From Alectoria sarmentosa (taxonomy: Eukaryota > Ascomycota > Lecanoromycetes > Lecanorales > Parmeliaceae), in NCBI GenBank assembly GCA_009733775.1, contig WOGZ01000142.1, forward strand, positions 19,646-83,645: a DNA stretch of 64,000 nt. Reading direction: 5' to 3'. The notes below the pieces were generated by a model, which was not told the DNA's origin, ran no database searches, and saw only the letters and a program-made list of their open reading frames with translations. The translations under genes were made by a program, and so were the position numbers. This document shows, piece by piece, positions 31,899 to 44,302 of the stretch; the stretch's first letter is position 1; every line of letters starts with the position of its first letter.

Positions 31899-34800
31899 TT
31901 CTCACACAATTCGAATGATGAATTGCATATATTATTCTTTCAACACTCTCACACAGTTTATATTTAGAATTATAATTTTTAATTACTCTTTTTGAATTCA
32001 ATTTGACGTATAAATGTCGCAAATTTGTCGTTTATAAAAGTCTTCGTGAGTTCATTTATTATTATATCATTAATGAATATTTATTCGAATTTTACGACTT
32101 CGATTTCAATTTAATCTCATATAAAATGTTATTATATATCGATATATTTCGTACGCGAGTGAAAATGAGGGTTTTTTGTTAATGCAATAGTTTTTTGATT
32201 ATCTATTTTAATTAATATAAGCTTTGTAAATAAATTAAAGTCGATATTTAATTTTGATAATAATCGTGTTAATCATATTGTTTTCTTTATTATTTAAATT
32301 TGAGTTATATATTCAATCTCATATAATAATAAAGCGATTAATTGTTATCGTTTAAACGTTTAATTGATCGCATTATTATATAATAAAAATATATAAATTT
32401 CAAAAAATCGACGAGTCTTTTGATTTGAGACTCAATTAACATTTATATAATTTTTCAATTCATCGGTCGTTTTATAGGTGATTTCGTGATTTATAATATT
32501 TTTTAAATAATAAATTACTCGTTTAACGATTGTATAATGTTTAATGTTTAAATTTTGATTATAATAAAAAAGTATCGTAACGATAAAGCATATATCGAAA
32601 TAGATTTATATTATAAAATATATAATCGATTTTATTATCGATTAATATCGTAATATATCTTTCGATTTAGCTTTATCGATAACTTTCTTTTATAATAATG
32701 TATCGATTATTATCGATATAAGTATCGATGTATAATCGATCATTTCGAAACGAGTTAATATTTTTTTTAAATATGCTATTTATGTGATGCGTATAATACG
32801 TTTAAGGCGATTTTTTTGTATTTTTATATTAAAATAATATGTGAATAAGCCGAGATCGATTACAATGAATCGCTTATATAAGTTTTATTTAAGTTGTTCA
32901 ATATGTTTAAATTTTTTGAGATTATAAATCTGAATATTATTCATATAAACGTTAATAATAAATTTTATAATTTCATTAACAAAAAGAAAGTGATCGAATT
33001 CGATATATTTAAAGTTTTTAAATTCGAGAAATTCGCGTAATGTGAAATATTATTCGCGTGGCGATTGTTTAAGATTATATAATACTTTGAGCAAGAGATA
33101 TATCAAATCGTATTTATTCTTTTTATATTTTTTAAATTGTTTTATATAAATCGTTTTTTTTAAAAGTGAGTTTAGAAATGCGATAATGATATTTATTTGC
33201 TTATAATTTAAGTCGTAATAAATTATAATTGTAAATAATATTTTAAACGATATAAACTTTATTATTGAGACGAATATTTGATCGTAATTAACATTATAAA
33301 TTTATTCAAAATCTCGTATTATTTATTTAAATTTATAAAAGATAAAATTATCGAGTTTTTTTTTAATTTTATAAATTCATTTGTTTATAAAAATATATAT
33401 ATTTTTCGTTTTCGAAATAAGTTTTCAAGTATTCATTGTGACAAAGGATTGCATTTATTTATTTATAAACTTTTATTATTTATGTGCATAAAAATCATTT
33501 ATGACTTGTTCGTAAATCAAAAACTCTCAATCATTTATTTTCTTTATAATCTAATAATTTTTCATTTCGATTATTTGTTAAACGATAACAATAAAATCGA
33601 ATTTCGATTTAAAGTTATAATAATTTAAATCGTCGTGATTAAAAATAGTTTATTTATAATATAAACGTTCAAATTCAAAAATCTTATTGCATTTGATATG
33701 TGTAATTGCTTTTTAAATTCACATTTTCGTATCGTTTCATTTCTCATTTAATTGAATTTTTTGAAAAAGTTTCGAAATGCGCTTTGATCGCATAATGTAA
33801 ATTATATCGATATTTGAATTTAAGTGTGCTTCTGAACTATCAAAAAATATCTTTTTAAGATCTTTTTCGTCGAATGCGTTTGCGCTTATGTTTTTCTCTT
33901 TTACATTTTCGAAATCTTCGCTAAAAATTCGTGAAATGAAAATATTTTGAATTTTTTCAAGGTTAAATAAATGTGTATATATATTCGTGACGTTATGTGA
34001 TGTATATAAATGCTTAATAAAGTTATTTTTTGATTCGAATATATTTATAGCATCGTTATTTATGATCTCGATTAATTAATAATTCGTGTTTAATATAATT
34101 AACATCATTATTCGTAATTCGTCGAAGTTTATATGCGATATTCGTTTTATTTTATTTATGATTGAATTTTATATTCGAAAGATATTCGTTTCTTCGTAAT
34201 CGAATAAATAATATTTCTTATTACGTTTATTCAGCTTTTTACGTTTTTTTTTTGAATATATAAATTTATATAACGCATTCGATGATCTTTATGTGTTCGA
34301 GAAATAACTTTTCGTCGATTCATGTTTCGTGTGATGTGATATTTTGAAAATGTGTGATAAAGTTTTTATTTTTCTAATACATTTTAATGTGTAAAAGTTT
34401 AAATTATAAATAACGTGATAATTTGAAATCAAATAATATAGCTTATATATCGTTTATAATTATGCGATTTTGAATCTCGTTAAGGTCATTTTATTTAAGT
34501 GTGTAAGTCATAATTAATTCGAATATAACGTTTATATTTTTGAAATGATCTTTAAATTGTTTATTTATAAATTTAATATGATTATTGAAACGAACGATCT
34601 TGATTTTACAATTAAATTAATATTTTATTTGAGTCTTTCAATCACGAAATAATTTATAAATCTCGTTTTTGCGTTGAAATGTAAAACATTAAGTTCGAAG
34701 AATAATTTAATCGATAAAAAATATATAATATTTGATCTCATCGATGAACGATACGTTAAATAAATCTTTTAAATTTATGTGAATTTTATCGAGCTTTTCG

Positions 34801-36937
34801 AGTACCTCGTGTTGAAGTCTTTTTGATATTTTTCGTGATAATTTCGCTTTAAAATAGATTTCATATATCGATCGTATATGTGATTTTTATGTTAATATGA
34901 TGTTTTTATTTATATTAACGAGTCTTTTTAAGTTCGCCTCGTTTAAATGATTTATTCGTTGATGTTATAATTCGACGATCTTTTTATTAAATATAAGATT
35001 AATTGTTAATGTTTTTATATTTTATTGAATAAATACAGCAATTTGGGCGAATAATTGTGAAACGTTAAATAAATAAGTGTTGTTTATTTTGAAAGCATTT
35101 TTTATGTGCTTATTGTTTTTAAGAATATGATAATCGTTATTAAAAAACGTGATATCGAATTCTTTTCGAGTCATTTGATTAATAAAAAAGAGTTTATATG
35201 TGAGATTCGAAACATGTAAAACGTCTTAAACGCTCACGATGCTGTTGAATTCATTCGATAATAATTATTTCATATCGATTGTTTTACGATTTTTGATTCA
35301 TAAAATAAATTCATTTGCGATTATAACGCTGACATGATATGATTAATATTTTGTGAATTCGTTTTTATTAAAGAATATGTGATTTATACAATTTAAATCG
35401 ATCATTTAATCATGTGTTTTGATAAATTAATCGTTTATATTTATTGAATATATTGAATGTTTATAAGGCAGAGAATAAGATAGAGAATTAAAATCATAAT
35501 TAATTTCCCGATTTACCTCATTATCTTTTGTAAAATTGATGTTGAGTTGAATTATTATCGCATTTTTTGTCCTTTTATATAATTTGTGATAAATATTTAT
35601 TTGTATTAAAAATTGATTGAAAGCTTGAATTTCATGTTTTTCGTGCGTCATATCGTCATTTAATTTAAGTGTTATGATGTGAATTGAAAAGTTTTAATAC
35701 TCATCGTTTTTCTCTGTCTCGTTATCGCATATCGTATACGTTATTATTGAAATGTGTGTGTTATTTTGATTCATAAAATCGTTCGATCGATTAGCATTTA
35801 TTGTATTCGCCTTTGATTTAAAGTTCGAATTGTTATTATTTCGATATTTTTCAGACATTTTCTCGTTATATAATGTTCAATAATCGAATAATTAATGTTT
35901 TTTTTTGTTATTATTCGCTAACGAAGCACACTTTAAACATTTAAGTGAATCGTCGTCGTTTTTATAATTTAGATTGTTTGAATTTTTCGAGATATGATCA
36001 TTAATGTTATTGTTATTGTTATCACGTTCTCGTTTAATTCGTTTATCTCGTTTTGAATTAATGTTCTTTTTAAAAATCTTTCTGTTTTTTTGTTTTTTAT
36101 GATATCTTTTTATGGTTGCGATTATGATTATCTTTTTAATGTCTTTTTTGAGAAGTTAATCTTCTTCGTGAAAAAATGTAACGAGTTTATTAAAGTTTAA
36201 AATATCGTTTAATTGCGTGAGTATACGATGTACGAAGTTTTTGTATTTGTTGTTCAGGTTGTTTAACAACATGAACATAAATATTCAACTCTTAATTGAG
36301 GCTTTTATACGCTTAAGCTTCTTCGATTTTGTGCGTAAATTGACGATATAATTCTTTATTGAGTTTTTATTATTAAATAAAATAATGTTTCACAATTTCT
36401 GCAATTTGATGAAGCGAAGTATAAATTCGAAATTTATGTAATCCGTTTGCAGCTTGATTCATTTGTTTATAATTACATTATTATCTTTTATTAATTCAAT
36501 TAATTTGTCGTCACACATCAAATAAATGAATTCGCTAATTTAATTGTTAAAATCTTATCAAACAATGACAGTTTTTTAATAGATTAATATTTTCTGTTCG
36601 GTAGATTCGCTTACTATTTTTATGTGAATCGTTTTATCGTTTAATTGTTTTTATTTAATTGTTTTTTTAAATAAATCATCTGAAAACATGATTATTTCTT
36701 TATCAACGACGTTTTATAACTCATTGTATTTCAGAGCACTTTTCATCTTCTTAAATTATTATTAATAGTTTTTCTGCCCTTTAAATTTATGGAAATTTCA
36801 TATCTTTGTTAGTTTAGCAGCATTTATGGTGAATAAATGTGTAATGATCATTTTGTATGGCGATTATGATAGGTGTTTGTTCTTAATTGAAGATAAAGAT
36901 GTAAAAATCATGGATGTGAAAATCCGGGCTCATAATT
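31899..36937 (-). pseudogene. RIP-destroyed gag-pol interior
   Basis: AT-rich sequence with frequent stops in all frames. Plus-strand ORFs such as 33278-33628 are Phe/Ile/Tyr-rich products of base composition, not genes. Remaining C and G are concentrated in CpG dinucleotides. Confidence 0.8.
36924..36937 (-). other. Primer-binding site of the large Copia element
   Basis: Minus strand aattatgagcccgg directly inside the 5' LTR. Two G-to-A changes from GGTTATGAGCCC, the complement of the initiator-tRNA anticodon region. Confidence 0.65.
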
Positions 36938-37168
36938 TGTTGGAGAATGAGGCTATTTAGTAGTGGTCTCATGTGTAAATAATAAACTTGATTTATTTTT
37001 CTATTATGTAGGAGTGTAGGCTACTTATACTATGTGACGCCTGTGACGCCTGTGACAAATACACGCTAGTATATTGCCACTTGGAGTAGTGTTAACACAC
37101 TGTTCTTAACATACTGTTAGTACTGGATAGTGGATCATATGCAGGTTTCCGATTGGCTGATTCCAACA
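36938..37168 (-). repeat. 5' LTR of the large Copia element (right end)
   Basis: 231 bp, TG...CA. Its inner end (36955-37005) is mutated; its outer end is close to the probable original sequence. Confidence 0.9.
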
Positions 37169-37757
37169 ATATGGCGTTGGACCCATGGTCCGGAGGCCTG
37201 AACTAAAGCTGACGGTGGCGAGGTGTTCAGAATGAGGTTTTGGAGCCAGAGAAGGTGGATATGTGGGCGGTGATATCAAGGCCTTCTCATGAACTCGCGT
37301 GCAATTGGTGGTATTCGACTCTGCGCCCTGAGCGGTTTTGGTAGTATTGAGAGAAGGAGAAATTTACAACGAGGACGAAAAGTCTTGTTCGAGATAAGAG
37401 CTTCAAGTCCCTGATAAACAACCTTACAGATTGCTCCCGTTGAGATTGCAGTGATTGTTTGCATTATTCAACCTGAGATTCGTCAGCCTCACTTTTCTTC
37501 CGGCCTATCATACGCACGGTTCAATCATAAACGCCTAATGGAGTTTGACGGGCTGCCGATCGAAATGGCAGAAGTGGGATCGTTCATGGGTGTCAAAAGA
37601 TATCTAGACGTACAAGAGGGTCCTGCTTTGTCCTTCGTATCGAAATCATTAGGCCAGTAGACCTGTACTTAACTATCGTGGATCTGCCAGGCGTGGTCTC
37701 GGTTGCAAATGATGAGCAAGCGGTCGACTGCCATCAGTCCTTCCAAACGCCCTACAT

Positions 37758-39584
37758 TTACACACGCATCCCGCTCCATTGCAACATCCTCAAATGTATT
37801 CCCCTCATAATCTGGAGCTGATCTTCCTTCATGCTAGCCAGCATCGTCGCCAGATCGCCCGCCACTGCGAAATCCCTCCACATCAATTCGTTCACAGACA
37901 TAGCAAGAGGGCCGTCCTTCCCATGGCTTATTGGTACGTCTTCATGGACCTTCATCATATGATACCGGTAGACCAAGCCGACCTCAGTACGTTGGAATTT
38001 GAAATCGGGAAAAGTTGAGGAATCTTTTTGAACAAGAAAGATCCTACGGAGCAGCATCGTAAGCATGAATAGGTTGATCACCCGCATCGGGTGCGTGGAG
38101 GTAGGACGTATCGCGGGCTCGCCGACGAAACATAATGGGAGTCGATGGCGTAGTTCATTAAGAAGATTCAGCTGGACGTTGTGGCTCGCTGTCGGATCTG
38201 AAAACATGGTCTTAGCACGATAGCCTGTTGCCAGATGCGAGTGAAGGTTCGGGATTGGCTGAAGGTCTGCAGGCCAGTCTACACCTGGACCTCCTGCGCC
38301 GAAGATAGCAAAGTCCGACTTGTCAGGCTGGCTGAAATCGAAAGACTGCATAGCATCATTGAGTGCTTCTACATTGAAGCCTCGTGGAATCTTCAGAACA
38401 TCATCGCTTGCATTCTTGGCACACTTTTCACCTAGAATACGCCATCTAGTTAGCTATGATACTTTTGAACAATAAGGACGATGAGTTCCATGCACAAGCA
38501 AGATCGTAGACGCGGCGAATTAATTCAAGATGGTGGATGTGCTGATCCACTTACAGGCACAATCGAAGAACCATCTAGTCAGATATCCCCGTCTAGTATC
38601 CCGGGCCAATGTATCATCTGTGTAGGATATTGTGATCTCCTCACCCGCTACTATAGGCCTAAGAGATCGGACTCGGATCTTGGCACCTTCGAAAGAGTAG
38701 AAAGCGTTCGGGTCGCAAGAATGGTTGATCATGGCTGCGAGAGGGTCTAAAGTGATCCCCGTTGTTTCGCTCTCCATACGAATGCTTGTCATATGGTTCA
38801 GTTTTATCTGCATCCTCTCATGTCATGACAGGTCCAATTCAGCACCATTTCTCACTGGAGCTTACTCGGCAGTATAGTTCCCTGATAGTTCCTCCACTAT
38901 CCGCCATGCCAGTCCATCTCTTGGCCATCGAGGCTGCCTCGGATATGGCCTGTCTGAAGAGCGGCTCAGTGCGACAGTAGTCTTCCATATGCGACTGCAT
39001 TCTGTTGACCCAGTACCACTGGCTGTCGTTAATGGTGCCAAGTTTACGCATACAAAGCAGGCGTATAGTAGCACGAAGGTACACATCTTCAATATATTCC
39101 TCCGCATAGATTTTGCATTCAGCCTTGTGATGGCTTTTCCAGGCTTTTCGTTGACAGGACTGTAAAGTTGTCAGTATGGTCTCTCTGCTCCAAAGCTTTC
39201 CGGAGGATGCATGTATGCAGGAAGTATTCAGCAAAGAATTTGGAGCTTATAGTAACTTACACTGGAGCAATAGCGTACAACTTGGCAGCCGCCGCATTTT
39301 TTCAAGATCGTCCCACTGTTTTCGACAGTAGTAGTGTAGGTTTTAAGATTGACCGAATCTCCGAGCCACATGAAGCAGTAGTCGCAGGTGGTAATCCAGT
39401 GAGCATTGTCTGCAATATTCAACATTTGTTGCTTTGAGAATATATTCTCCGCGGTTGGTATGACTGCGGCAGCAACGAGACCTAGACCGTCCACTGCAAG
39501 ACTGGAAGTCTTGATGCTGAGCTTTTGTTTGGTCTCAGCTCCATCTAAGAGCGACTGGTCCGGTATGGTAGTGGATTCCATCAT
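37758..39584 (-). CDS. SET/MYND (SMYD-like) lysine methyltransferase
   Basis: Four exons: 39584-39261, 39159-38866, 38807-38555, 38431-37758; introns of 101, 58 and 123 nt with GTAAG donors. Product 514 aa. As in SMYD proteins, the SET domain is split by a MYND zinc finger: an N-terminal SET strand at about 33-50 (GLGLVAAAVIPTAENIF), then MYND ligands C67, C70, C97, C100, C106, C110, H119, C123. The main SET core follows, with NHSC (234-237), DPNAFY, GEEITISYTD and the post-SET cysteines FDCACEKC, which are completed across the last splice. It should transfer methyl groups from SAM to lysines of histones or other proteins. The C-terminal 200 residues are helical. It lies about 600 bp from a RIPped Copia element, yet the frame is intact. 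Confidence 0.88.
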
Positions 39585-39884
39585 GTGGAGTCAAGAGGGC
39601 AGAGATGGAAAGACAGGGTGAAAATTGGCTCTCGTGTCACTCCTCCGGTTCGCAGTTTGGCAACAAGTCCGTCGTGGGATCGTGCATGTGAGGCAGCTAG
39701 GCTAAGCTGATTGAGGCTAAAAGTCTATGCAAGTATACGAAAACGGCAGCTATAAAGAACATAAAATCCCACAGCCAAAGACATCAAGAGGCAGACCTTT
39801 AGGAGGAGCCGTAACCGAGTCAAAGCACTATTTCAGACAGATGATGTCTTCAAGTACGGCAGCGGTGCTACAAGGATACATAGC

Positions 39885-40300
39885 CTAGTCAACTGCGCTT
39901 GAAGGGGACACCGATGTCCTTACAGGTCCTATAATCAGACGTTTATGTGTGAGAGCCATACAGCGTCCTGAAAGTTTTCTTGTGCTTCGGCGATCGGAGG
40001 CTCCATTCGGGTTCAGGATTTTGTTCTCCCGGGTTCCTTTAGTGATTGACTCCCTTATCATTTCGAGCTCCTTACTCACATCCTCAATCTCCTTCATGCT
40101 GGTGGGAGTTCGTCTTCCAACTCCTTGCGCTTCTCCATGTCTGCCTCGAGAATTTGGGCTTTGCTTGCAATCCAATCGCAGGCTCTATTGTTGCCTCTGA
40201 GGCTGGGGTTCGTTATGAAGCCATTGATAATCAGACACTGAGCACACTCCGTCTTAACTCTTGGAGCGCAATGTGCAAAGCGCCAAAAGTGTAATTAAAC
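39885..40300 (-). pseudogene. Remnant of a Cys-rich, coiled-coil protein, frameshifted
   Basis: The minus strand first reads FAHCAP...ECAQCLIINGF followed by CDWIASKAQILEADMEKRK in one frame, then the charged helix continues as MKEIEDVSKELEMIRESITK in another frame after a short gap. A TAA interrupts upstream of the Cys-rich part. The two pieces look like one broken coding sequence. Family not recognised. Confidence 0.45.
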
Positions 40301-40490
40301 CACCAGTGACGAGCGTTCCTGCCCAAATCTAACGCGCTTTCTAATGAGACAACCTATCAGTATCGAGCATAGATATTTACTCCTGAAAAAACACCTTTTC
40401 TTAACGTCTCTTATCGTCTTCGGATGCTTTCTGCTGAGATCGGCGTAGCTTGATTTCCATCTGTGGTTGTTCCTGCTGTTGCAGACGATC

Positions 40491-42302
40491 TCACGACGTA
40501 GCCTTTGCCTCATCAAGCACCTCCTCTACATCAGCGAGACATTCGAATTCCTCTTCTTCAAATTCATTTAGCTTGGTCGCAAATGCGGCTAGCTTGACTT
40601 CTGCTTGGAGACACCAGCGAAATTGATCCGCAGCACTACCCATAGTCTTGTCAACTTCCAACGCCCGATATTCTGCTGCAAGTGTTTTTTCGCCGAAGAG
40701 AATCTTGACGTCCGTTTGGCCCACAGCATTAGCACCCGAGGTAGGCAAAGCCCTAACACGCACCTGCCTGTCCATCGTTCGATATCTCTCGATACCCGCG
40801 GACGCGTTCTCGAACACATGAGCGACGCCGGAAGGTCCTGCCATACCCGAATTTGCGGCCAGGACTATAAAGCTAATCAAAGAGTCCCATGCGTCGCAGC
40901 AGACGTAGGTTCGAAATACATATATCACATGGCCTAGCGCGAGCGCAGCGTGCGCGAGAAGCACCGTCAATGCAAGGTAATACGCGAGGCTGTCGGCGCG
41001 GTAGGCGTAGCCACCAATTACAACGGACCAGTGCAGCGGTGTAGCTGTGCCTACGGAAAATGGAAACACGTACGTGCCCGTCAGGAGGCTCTGCTGGCTC
41101 GATGCGGAATTGTCTCACGGCAGCAGGTTCATCGCGTCTGAAATGTGCGTCAACGAGCCGCCGTTGGCGGCGTATCCCTGTCGTGACATACCGTCTGCAA
41201 CGAGGGTTGCGATGATGGTTTCTAGCACCGAGGACAGGTCAAACCAGTCGGTGATTATCCCCGTGCTGTTGTCCATGCCCATGTCCATGAGAAGGGCGGC
41301 GAGGCTAGTCCAGCCGGACGTGCTCCCATCGAGGGGAGGAGACAGAGTGTTAAGCCAGTCTATGTCGATCTAGACTCGTCGCCAGGAGCCGTCGTCGACA
41401 GGAAGGAAATTGTTCTGCCACTTCACCTCTCGGTCGTATAACAAATTCACGTTTGAGTACGCCATCATCAACGATTAGATCAATCTCATTGCTAAAGTGT
41501 CTTTGCCTGGAGGCTTCCGCAAGCGACGATCAACCAGCCCAGATGCACCCCGAGGTGTTCAAGGCTTTAGTGGTCAACTTTCTCACAACCAGGTTCTACA
41601 ATAGACGAGGCTGTCAGCTCAGAGGCCAGAGAGAGTCATCGTCGCGTATAAGCCAAAAGAAAGCACTTCCGGCCGGCCAATTTGACCGCTGAGTCAGAAT
41701 CAGTAACAAGGTGGCAGAAGGGCCAGCGAAGAGTGAGAGAAGGCTCGATGCGAGGATGAATAGGCCGAACAGCAATCGCATCCGGCGATGGGCGAAGCCT
41801 GCAAGGCCAAACCGAAATTCGGGAGATATGAGATACTCTAGCTCGGCGAATTGTTGTTTGGAGGCCAAAATCCTCAAAGGCAAGCCGTCGTGTCCGAAGC
41901 AAACACCTGAGTTGGTGGGGAAACAACAAGGCGGACACAATTACCAGAAGCTTTTTTGTCACCTGGAGGCATAGTGTGTCGAGAGTCTGGTAGACTCCGC
42001 CTGTCAGGTCTTGCAACTCTGACCCCATGAAGTAACCGGCGAAATTAAAGTCTGCGAGAGTCGTGGTCGCCGACACTGCCAAGAGATGAAGCAAGCATCA
42101 GAACACAGCACGCCTGAGGCCTTTTCAAAGAACCACTTGTTTTCTTCATCCACATCTCCACGCCACAAGCGTTTGAAAAATGTACCTGTGACATCACGTA
42201 TTCTTCGCGAGACATTACCAATGCCTCTGCCGCAAGATTTTTGGAGACTCTGAGTAAAAGTAAGGTAAGCCTCTCAGTTTCTCTCATTGTAACCCATGAC
42301 AT
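40491..42302 (-). pseudogene. Decayed polytopic fungal membrane protein
   Basis: Minus-strand fragments resemble one large ascomycete hypothetical membrane protein: ADFNFAGYFMGSELQDLTGG (about 42050-41990), a TM segment LLFGLFILASSLLSLFAGP (about 41760), VDDGVLKREFVIRP (about 41450), WLNTLSPPLDG and LLMDMGMDNSTGIITDWFDL (about 41360-41200), then HWSVVIGGYAYRADSLAYYL with a final TM pair (41030-40900) and an acidic tail to 40491. The pieces are interrupted by TGA at 41117-41115, TAG at 41372-41370, another TGA after CIWAG near 41540, and at least one frameshift between 41400 and 41360. Introns explain some breaks but not the in-frame stops. Function of the family unknown. Confidence 0.65.
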
Positions 42303-42673
42303 TGGACGATTCCAAGTCGCTCAATAACAAAGCCTGCAATGAGATGTGCGGTGAATCTTCTAGGCTATGGCTGTGTTTGATTAGCTAGTCGTATCACAGC
42401 TGAAAAGAATCAAGCATCGACTCATTGCCCCGTATGCATGGCGGTGTAGCATGTTTCTATCCTTATCGTACAACAGCGAATTACCTCGCGATCTAGCATG
42501 CACCCGCTGTTGTAATTTTTATGGCCAGAGCGCCAAGATATGCCAAGGTTTCCGGAATCCAGGTTGCCAAGACTCTCGAGGCATTGATGTCATTTCCAAA
42601 GCTAAGAACATCCGTCTTCTTCACAACTGCCCACTCTCCCTGCAATCTCAAGCACCTTTAACCAATTCCCACA
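42303..42673. other. Promoter region of the SDH5 gene
   Basis: Intergenic between the membrane-protein pseudogene and SDH5. Nothing else recognised. Confidence 0.4.
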
Positions 42674-43692
42674 ATGTCTTTATTCAGATGTATACCACGC
42701 TCTGTGCGGCCAATCTCCAAAGCTTTCAGACCCCTGTCGACTTCTGTCCCCCGGGCCTACCCAAATCCCCACTCGAATGAGAATGCCTCAGAATGGCAAG
42801 AATCACAGAAATCCAAACCTGATGGGCCACACATGACCAATACCAACTCTACCATTGCAAACGAGATGCCCAGCGTGGGCGCCGACAAGGTCCCTCCCGA
42901 ACTTCTTACCTCCGTCGACCCAGACTTCGTACCTAAAGACTCGGTCCCAGAGAACACTGAGCGTATGATGGCTGGCGCTCAGAAAGGCGCACCCGAGGGT
43001 GGTGTCAATGCAGAGCTTAAAGTGGGTGAGATGGAGGGAGCAAGTTTCAAAGTGGAACCACTTCGGCGGACCGGCGAAGATGGCAACACCATGCGCGCTA
43101 GGTTGTTATGTCCGTTTCTCTGCTCGACTCAGAGTTTGGGAAAATGCAAAGGCTGACTCAAGCGTGCTTTCTGATAGATCAGAGCCGCAAGAGGGGAACC
43201 CTCGAAAGTGATCTCCTCCTCTCCACCTTTGCTGATACCAACCTCCCCCGCATGACCACCCAGCAACTCCAACAATACGACCTCTTCCTCGACGAGAACG
43301 ACTGGGATATCTACTACTGGGCTACACAAGAACCGACACCTACCTCCAGTGAGACCGCAGAAGGTGGCGATTCCGACTGGTCTACACCGGCTGCTCAAGG
43401 CAAAGCCATGGACAAATCCGAACCCGATGAATGGAGACAAGGCGCGCCTCGGAGCGGCGAATGGGCTCAAACGGTTGGCACATTCAAGCCTGCTTACAGG
43501 CCCGTGCCACAGCGTTGGCAGAGTAGTGAGATCCTAGCAATGTTGAGGAAACATGTCATTGATCGAAGCGCTGGTGGCGTGCATGAGGAGCCGAACGTGA
43601 AGGTGGAGGGGAAGGGACTGGGACAAAGCGTGAAAGGAACTGGGGGAGGTGGGTTGGGCAGGATGCCTGAAGTGCAGAATTTTGATGTCTGA
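42674..43692 (+). CDS. SDH5: Succinate dehydrogenase assembly factor 2 (Sdh5/SDHAF2)
   Basis: Two exons, 42674-43109 and 43178-43692; the 68-nt intron has a gctgac branch, and splicing rebuilds ARLLYQSRKRGTLESDLLL. Product 316 aa, long for the family because of an extended N-terminal region and a C-terminal Gly-rich tail. Residues 1-27 (MSLFRCIPRSVRPISKAF) are an Arg-rich amphipathic mitochondrial presequence. The conserved core at about 140-200 includes RKRGxLExD, TQQLQQYDLFLDENDWDIYY and WAT. Sdh5 promotes covalent attachment of FAD to the flavoprotein subunit Sdh1 of complex II in the matrix. Identification by the core motif is secure. Confidence 0.92.
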
Positions 43693-44302
43693 ATGGCGCT
43701 ACTCATCATCAGATGTACAGGATCTACAGCTTTCATCGTCGAATCGGTACTGAACCAGTCCTTTCGGTTCGTAAGCCTTCCGCTAAGGGTTCTTGACTCA
43801 TATGCGGGGACAGTGTAAGTCGCGACACAAAGACTTCTTTCAACTTCGTTCTCAAAAGGTCGCGCTTCAACCTGCGGTGACTGCGACTTCATCTTACAGC
43901 TTTGAGTCGTTGGATTCTTTCTGAATTGTAATTGGGCATGGATTCGCTTAGATTACTCTGGGCTGCATTCAGCAACATTCCACGCGGTTGGCCCACCAGC
44001 CACCAAGACTGTTTGCAGGTAAAACCCAGGGTCACTTCTACTAAGTTCTTAGCTGGTGTACTCTACATTCCCGGCACAACTAGAGAATGCTAAGCGAGGT
44101 CTAACAGTGATGTTTATATCTTTAAACCCTTTCTGCACATCTACTTGTTTGTTTCTGCCCGCTGTTGCAACTTGAACGAAGTTCTCGCAAACAGGTCTCG
44201 TTACTTTCAGCTTTCCTACTGAATGATTTAATTCTTTTTCACAAAGTCCCTTTAAACCCCTATTCCTTGAGCGCACTACAAAAAGTTCGTTCATCTGGAC
44301 GC
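43693..44302. other. Intergenic, wetA promoter and 5' leader
   Basis: No ORF of note. wetA genes usually have long 5' leaders, so part of this may be transcribed. Confidence 0.4.

Larger units (their letters stand above)
31668..37168 (-). mobile_element. Complete Copia-type LTR retrotransposon (5.5 kb), heavily RIPped
   Basis: 231-bp LTRs at both ends start TGTTGGAGAATGAGG and (right copy) end GATTCCAACA. The target-site duplication atatg lies at 31663-31667 and 37169-37173. Next to the right LTR, the minus strand reads aattatgagcccgg (36938-36924 region), a near match to the Copia half-tRNA-iMet primer site GGTTATGAGCCC, so transcription ran right to left. The 5.0-kb interior is the size of a full gag-pol but is extremely AT-rich and full of stops. 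Only fragments remain readable on the minus strand, for example a KCLKCASLANNN knuckle-like stretch near 35920. Confidence 0.9.
31443..37464 (-). pseudogene. Possible reading frame split by the Copia insertion
   Basis: If the element and one copy of its target duplication are removed, a minus-strand frame runs from MQTITAISTGAI at 37464, through one TGA near 37278-37276, across the insertion point and on to a stop at 31443, about 170 codons. On both sides the frame is the same. No domain is recognisable, so this may be a disrupted small gene or a chance open frame. Confidence 0.3.

Noticed and set aside
33278..33628. 116-aa plus ORF in the large Copia interior
   Set aside because: Phe/Ile/Tyr/Asn-rich product of AT-rich RIPped sequence, opposite to the element's own coding strand.
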